Below, one piece after another: positions 4,969 to 7,174 of a stretch of DNA of 7,174 nt. Made by a program: the position numbers and the translations under genes. Where the stretch lies: assembly GCA_004552595.1 (NCBI GenBank), contig SFNX01000091.1, forward strand, positions 1-7,174. Direction: 5' to 3'. The notes beneath the pieces were generated by a model. That model was given only the letters and a program-made list of their open reading frames with translations, had not been told where the DNA came from and ran no database searches. This DNA comes from Lachnospiraceae bacterium (lineage in GTDB: Bacteria; Bacillota; Clostridia; Lachnospirales; Lachnospiraceae). Position 1 is the stretch's first letter, and every line of letters starts with the position of its first letter.

Positions 4969-5079
4969 CCATTTAGGATAAGAGGCAATGCAGCGGTGCA
5001 ACCTCCGAACGTAAAATGGTAAGGTACGGCAGAAATGCTAAGCCCCGAAACGTGAATAACCGTTTCGGGGCTTTTTTTT
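4969..5079 (+). ncRNA. Independent structured small RNA of about 110 nt, unknown family
   Basis: A consensus promoter upstream and a very strong intrinsic terminator downstream delimit about 110 nt with no reading frame. Predicted pairing: P1, CCATTT (4969-4974) with AAATGG (5014-5019), encloses P2. P2 is GAGG (4982-4985) with CCTC (5002-5005) plus TGCA (4989-4992) with TGCA (4997-5000) capped by GCGG. P3 is GCA-GAAA-TGC (5029-5038) with a GNRA-type tetraloop. The terminator stem (5041-5072) follows. I do not recognise it as a known riboswitch; the lack of an open frame right after the terminator argues against a simple cis switch, although ssb starts about 100 nt later. It could be a trans-acting regulator, a replication-control RNA, or a packaging or priming element. 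Confidence 0.65.
5041..5079 (+). terminator. Strong intrinsic terminator of the small RNA
   Basis: AGCCCCGAAACG (5041-5052) pairs over 12 perfect base pairs with CGTTTCGGGGCT (5061-5072) around the 8-nt loop TGAATAAC, followed by eight consecutive T (5072-5079). It would also end transcription arriving from the lysis cassette, isolating it from ssb and rep. Confidence 0.9.
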
Positions 5080-5082
5080 ATT

Positions 5083-5159
5083 CAAAATGTTTTCACAAAA
5101 TGGGATATCTGCCAATCCTTAAAACGTAAAAAACCGAAGTAATAGTAAAAAACATTTTG
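5083..5159. repeat. 11-bp inverted repeat spanning the ssb leader
   Basis: CAAAATGTTTT (5083-5093) and AAAACATTTTG (5149-5159) are exact reverse complements with 55 nt between them. The right arm lies 22 nt before the ssb ATG. No convincing ssb promoter is visible nearby. The repeat could bracket an unrecognised promoter or operator, form a long leader stem, or bind SSB or Rep. AT-rich composition weakens the case. Confidence 0.4.
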
Positions 5160-5181
5160 TTTAACATAAAAAATTATAGTG

Positions 5182-5562
5182 ATGATTAGATTAGAAGTTA
5201 TTGGCAATCTCGGTGCCGATGTAGAAAAACGAGTTCAAAACGGCAGCACTTTCTTTACATTCAGAGTTGCGCACTCTGAAAAGAAAGTATCACAAAACAC
5301 CGGAGAAGTAACAACAGAAACAACATGGATTTCTTGTTCCTGCAACTACATCTCGGATAAACTTCTTGAATACTTAAAAAAGGGAACAAAAGTTTTCGTT
5401 CGAGGATTTGTGAGTTTTAAGATGTTCAAATACGACCATGAACAACGTATTGGTATCAATCTATTTGCAACGGAAATAGAATTGTGTGGAGGAAAACAAA
5501 ATGAATCAGAACCAAAAACAAAAGAAAATGAACAAGAAAATAAAGAAGATGTACCTTTCTAA
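5182..5562 (+). CDS. ssb: Single-stranded DNA-binding protein (SSB)
   Basis: This 126-residue protein has the bacterial OB-fold SSB pattern: N-terminal strand with IGNLGADVE (7-15), FTFRVAHSEK (25-34), TETTWISCSC (45-54), LLEYLKKGTKVFVRG (61-75), and a last strand around 90-100 (INLFATEIEL). A short polar tail (about 104-121) leads to the terminal EDVPF. That tip matches the acidic SSB-Ct peptide (typically DDDIPF), which docks host replication and repair proteins. I chose ATG 5182; the adjacent GTG at 5179 is in frame and possible. SSB would coat displaced single strands during Rep-driven replication. Its tail overlaps the next gene. Viral or plasmid origin is suggested by its shortness and by the Rep gene in the same rightward run. 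Confidence 0.92.
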   Translation: MIRLEVIGNLGADVEKRVQNGSTFFTFRVAHSEKKVSQNTGEVTTETTWISCSCNYISDKLLEYLKKGTKVFVRGFVSFKMFKYDHEQRIGINLFATEIELCGGKQNESEPKTKENEQENKEDVPF

Positions 5563-5686
5563 GATACTATCTACATTAATATTGATAACACTATCGGGAA
5601 TGACTTTCGCAGTCACTGACAGTTTAGGAATAATGTTTGGAATCAATTATTTCTTAATAGTTTTATTGTGTATGATATGGGAATAA
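5501..5686 (+). CDS. Small basic two-helix membrane protein
   Basis: Starting at ATG 5501, this 61-residue frame has a Lys/Gln/Asn-rich N-terminus followed by two hydrophobic segments: ILSTLILITLSGMTFAV, and GIMFGINYFLIVLLCMIW near the C-terminus. A GGAGG at 5488-5492 stands 8 nt before this ATG, but it also encodes ssb residues and Bacteroidota rarely depend on such sites. Met codons at 5528 and 5549 are alternative starts that would shorten the polar N-terminus. The first ~60 nt overlap ssb in another frame and the end overlaps the next gene by 10 nt. The positive-inside rule places the N-terminus in the cytoplasm. It could be a second holin, a membrane anchor for replication or a small virion protein. 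The family is not recognised. Confidence 0.6.
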   Translation: MNQNQKQKKMNKKIKKMYLSKILSTLILITLSGMTFAVTDSLGIMFGINYFLIVLLCMIWE

Positions 5687-5889
5687 CTATTGATAATAAT
5701 AATGTCCTGCCCAATGGGTGGGGCATTAAACGTTTAGCATCTGTATTGAAGAATATGCGAGATGCACAAAAAATGTTCGACAAGATTCAAACAAGCTCAA
5801 CAAGACGAAAAAAGCAACAATTTGAAAGACTTGTAGACGAATTTATTATAACATTAGAATTTGATGATTATGCGAAGAAGAAGTATTGA
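5677..5889 (+). CDS. Small charged cytoplasmic protein, unknown
   Basis: From ATG 5677 the frame encodes 70 residues; an in-frame GTG at 5668 is a less likely start. The start overlaps the stop of the preceding membrane protein by 10 nt. After a polar N-terminus (ITIDNNNVLPNGW) the rest looks helical and strongly charged. A basic region STRRKKQQFERL lies around residues 44-55 and an acidic and aromatic end (LEFDDYAKKKY) follows. No membrane segment or known motif is seen. A small basic helical protein between ssb and rep could bind DNA or assist replication. This is inference from location and charge. Confidence 0.6.
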   Translation: MGITIDNNNVLPNGWGIKRLASVLKNMRDAQKMFDKIQTSSTRRKKQQFERLVDEFIITLEFDDYAKKKY

Positions 5890-6064
5890 AAAATCAAAAA
5901 TCGTGATGGATAATATTTTAACATCTTATTTAAGCGATGGTTATATACTTAAAAGCATAACAGAACGAAAAAACAAATTTATAGCTCAAATGGAAAATAA
6001 GAAACATTATGTTATAATAGAAGTTTACAAATATTATGCGATGCAAACAACAGAGATGTATTAA
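5864..6064 (+). CDS. Small hypothetical protein overlapping rep
   Basis: The frame from ATG 5864 encodes 66 residues; ATG 5870 (beginning MRRRS) is equally good, and a TTG at 5861 is also in frame. It overlaps the previous gene by about 26 nt and the rep start by 29 nt, completing a chain of overlapping cistrons from ssb to rep. The protein starts with a basic cluster (RRRSIEKSK). A probable helix-turn-strand pattern follows (NILTSYLSDGYIL, then KFIAQM and HYVIIEVYKYY), suggesting a small alpha/beta fold. I do not recognise the family. Confidence 0.55.
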   Translation: MIMRRRSIEKSKIVMDNILTSYLSDGYILKSITERKNKFIAQMENKKHYVIIEVYKYYAMQTTEMY

Positions 6065-7174
6065 TATAGATTGGCTTGAAGTATTTTGTTACGAGAATTA
6101 TTCACCAATGAACGCGGACTTTTACCAGAAGCGTGGTTTTAAGGTTAAAGTTCGCGATTATGGAACGCCAATTTATGAAGAGATGTTTACCGTATATGAA
6201 AACGGCCTACCATACGTTGAAATAAGAAGAAATCCATATTCTAAAAAAGAAAACGGAGGAATATTTTATTCAAACGCTTGTCATATAAAACTATGCAACG
6301 TACAATGCTATTCCGAAAATCCGGTACAAGATTTCCTTGAATTCCTTTGCCCAACAATGTCAGATGGCAACCGGCACAACCTTTATGAAATTAGAGGTAT
6401 TTCTCGTGTAGATATTTGCTTAGACTTCATTAAATTCGATACCGGGAAAAAACCTTTAGAATTTCTAAAAGATTACATGGCAAACAAATATAGCAAAATC
6501 GGCCAATCAAAAGTAAACGCACATGGTACAGACCACTTCATGGGAAAATATTGGAACTCCGTTTCTTGGGGTTCTCAACGTTCCATGTGTCGCACAAAAA
6601 TATATAACAAGTCATTAGAACTAAAAGAAACAGGGAAAAAGAACTACATCAAGCAAGCATGGATAGATGCAGGCTTAATTTCTGATTTCTACGATGAAAC
6701 CGAAATATGGAGGATAGAATTTTCCCTAAACTCTGATTGCAAAAACTTCATTCAGGAAAATGGGGATTTTGGCGATATTCATAAATTCACATTGAGCAAT
6801 ACACTTGGTACTTATGATACACGTGAAAAACTAATGACAATATTCCATTCACTTAAAGAACATTATTTCCGTTTCGTGTCAGTCAAAGATGGTATTTCAA
6901 AATATAAATGCGCACAAATGATTACATTCTACCATAAGAAAGATGAACGGATATATAAACCAATTCCAAACGCACCCAAAAAAGACATTGGACGAACCGA
7001 TAAACTATTAATAAAACGAATAATGGAACTTATAGAAGACCATAATACAATACCTTTTATTAGGCACTCCCTTGAAATACTTGTTACATCTGTTTGGGGA
7101 GCATACGCTAATAAAAAACTATATCAAAAAGAAAAAATGAAAATGAAAATCACAAAATTAGATATAAGAAAAGA
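6036..7174 (+). CDS. rep: Rep_trans-like replication initiation protein, 3' end outside the window
   Basis: The frame opens after a TAG at 6018-6020 and its first ATG is 6036. It gives 379 codons and is still open at the window edge. Features typical of Rep_trans and phage/plasmid replication proteins of Bacteroidota are visible: IDWLEVF near the start (11-17), DYGTPIYEE (41-49), the strand ISRVDICLDFIKF (122-134), WGSQRS (178-183) leading to KIYNKSLELKE (188-198), and EIWRIEFSL (223-231). These correspond to the conserved RxD, YxK and RxE blocks of the family. The protein should nick the double-strand origin and start rolling-circle replication, but I cannot assign the nicking Tyr with certainty. 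It overlaps the preceding small gene. If the ends are joined, the frame continues to TAA at 113-115, giving 417 residues with a Pro-rich tail. Confidence 0.85.
   Translation, partial: MRCKQQRCINIDWLEVFCYENYSPMNADFYQKRGFKVKVRDYGTPIYEEMFTVYENGLPYVEIRRNPYSKKENGGIFYSNACHIKLCNVQCYSENPVQDFLEFLCPTMSDGNRHNLYEIRGISRVDICLDFIKFDTGKKPLEFLKDYMANKYSKIGQSKVNAHGTDHFMGKYWNSVSWGSQRSMCRTKIYNKSLELKETGKKNYIKQAWIDAGLISDFYDETEIWRIEFSLNSDCKNFIQENGDFGDIHKFTLSNTLGTYDTREKLMTIFHSLKEHYFRFVSVKDGISKYKCAQMITFYHKKDERIYKPIPNAPKKDIGRTDKLLIKRIMELIEDHNTIPFIRHSLEILVTSVWGAYANKKLYQKEKMKMKITKLDIRK

Noticed and set aside
5002..5010. Shared CCTCCGAAC between the small RNA and the region at 1384-1392 as a targeting match
   Set aside because: A 9-nt identity is expected many times by chance in a window of this size, and it is a direct, not complementary, match.
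4969..5079. Known riboswitch (for example cobalamin, TPP or SAH type) upstream of ssb
   Set aside because: I could not match any conserved core motif, and ssb is not a usual target gene.

Overview
The window looks like most or all of a small phage-like or plasmid-like replicon from a gut-type Bacteroidota host (Bacteroides, Prevotella or a relative). The host call rests on three things: AT-rich DNA, promoters that match the Bacteroidota TAnnTTTG -7 element, and proteins of Bacteroidota type (a DUF6266-like tandem pair and an M15 peptidase of the kind found in Bacteroidota phages). I could not run any database search.

Layout. Positions 1-206 are an unusual C-rich, hairpin-rich non-coding stretch (candidate origin or packaging region), followed by a strong bidirectional terminator (207-261). 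Positions 280-1201 hold a leftward operon of four small overlapping or closely spaced genes, including a 46-residue ribbon-helix-helix (RHH) repressor candidate at 784-924. Positions 1202-1492 form a control region between two divergent promoters, with two identical palindromic operators 21 bp apart next to the leftward promoter. Positions 1493-4019 encode two tandem paralogous DUF6266-like proteins (408 and 419 aa). After a terminator-like hairpin comes a probable lysis cassette (4092-4872): a two-helix membrane protein, an M15 zinc peptidase and a small N-anchored membrane protein, joined by ATGA overlaps. Positions 4873-5181 contain a probable independent structured small RNA (about 4969-5079) with its own promoter and terminator. 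Rightward genes then encode a single-stranded DNA-binding protein (SSB), three small overlapping unknown genes and a Rep_trans-like replication initiator that runs off the right edge.

How it may work together. Rep and SSB suggest rolling-circle or single-stranded DNA replication. The peptidase and membrane proteins suggest cell exit by lysis. The DUF6266-like pair is the only large non-replicative coding capacity, so it is the best candidate for the virion protein(s). No terminase, portal, Zot-type ATPase or recognisable Microviridae capsid gene is visible. The RHH protein probably represses its own leftward operon and may set copy number or latency. If the two ends are joined, the rep frame continues without a stop for 38 codons to a TAA at 113-115, upstream of the shared terminator. 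That fits a circular genome of about 7.17 kb but does not prove it.
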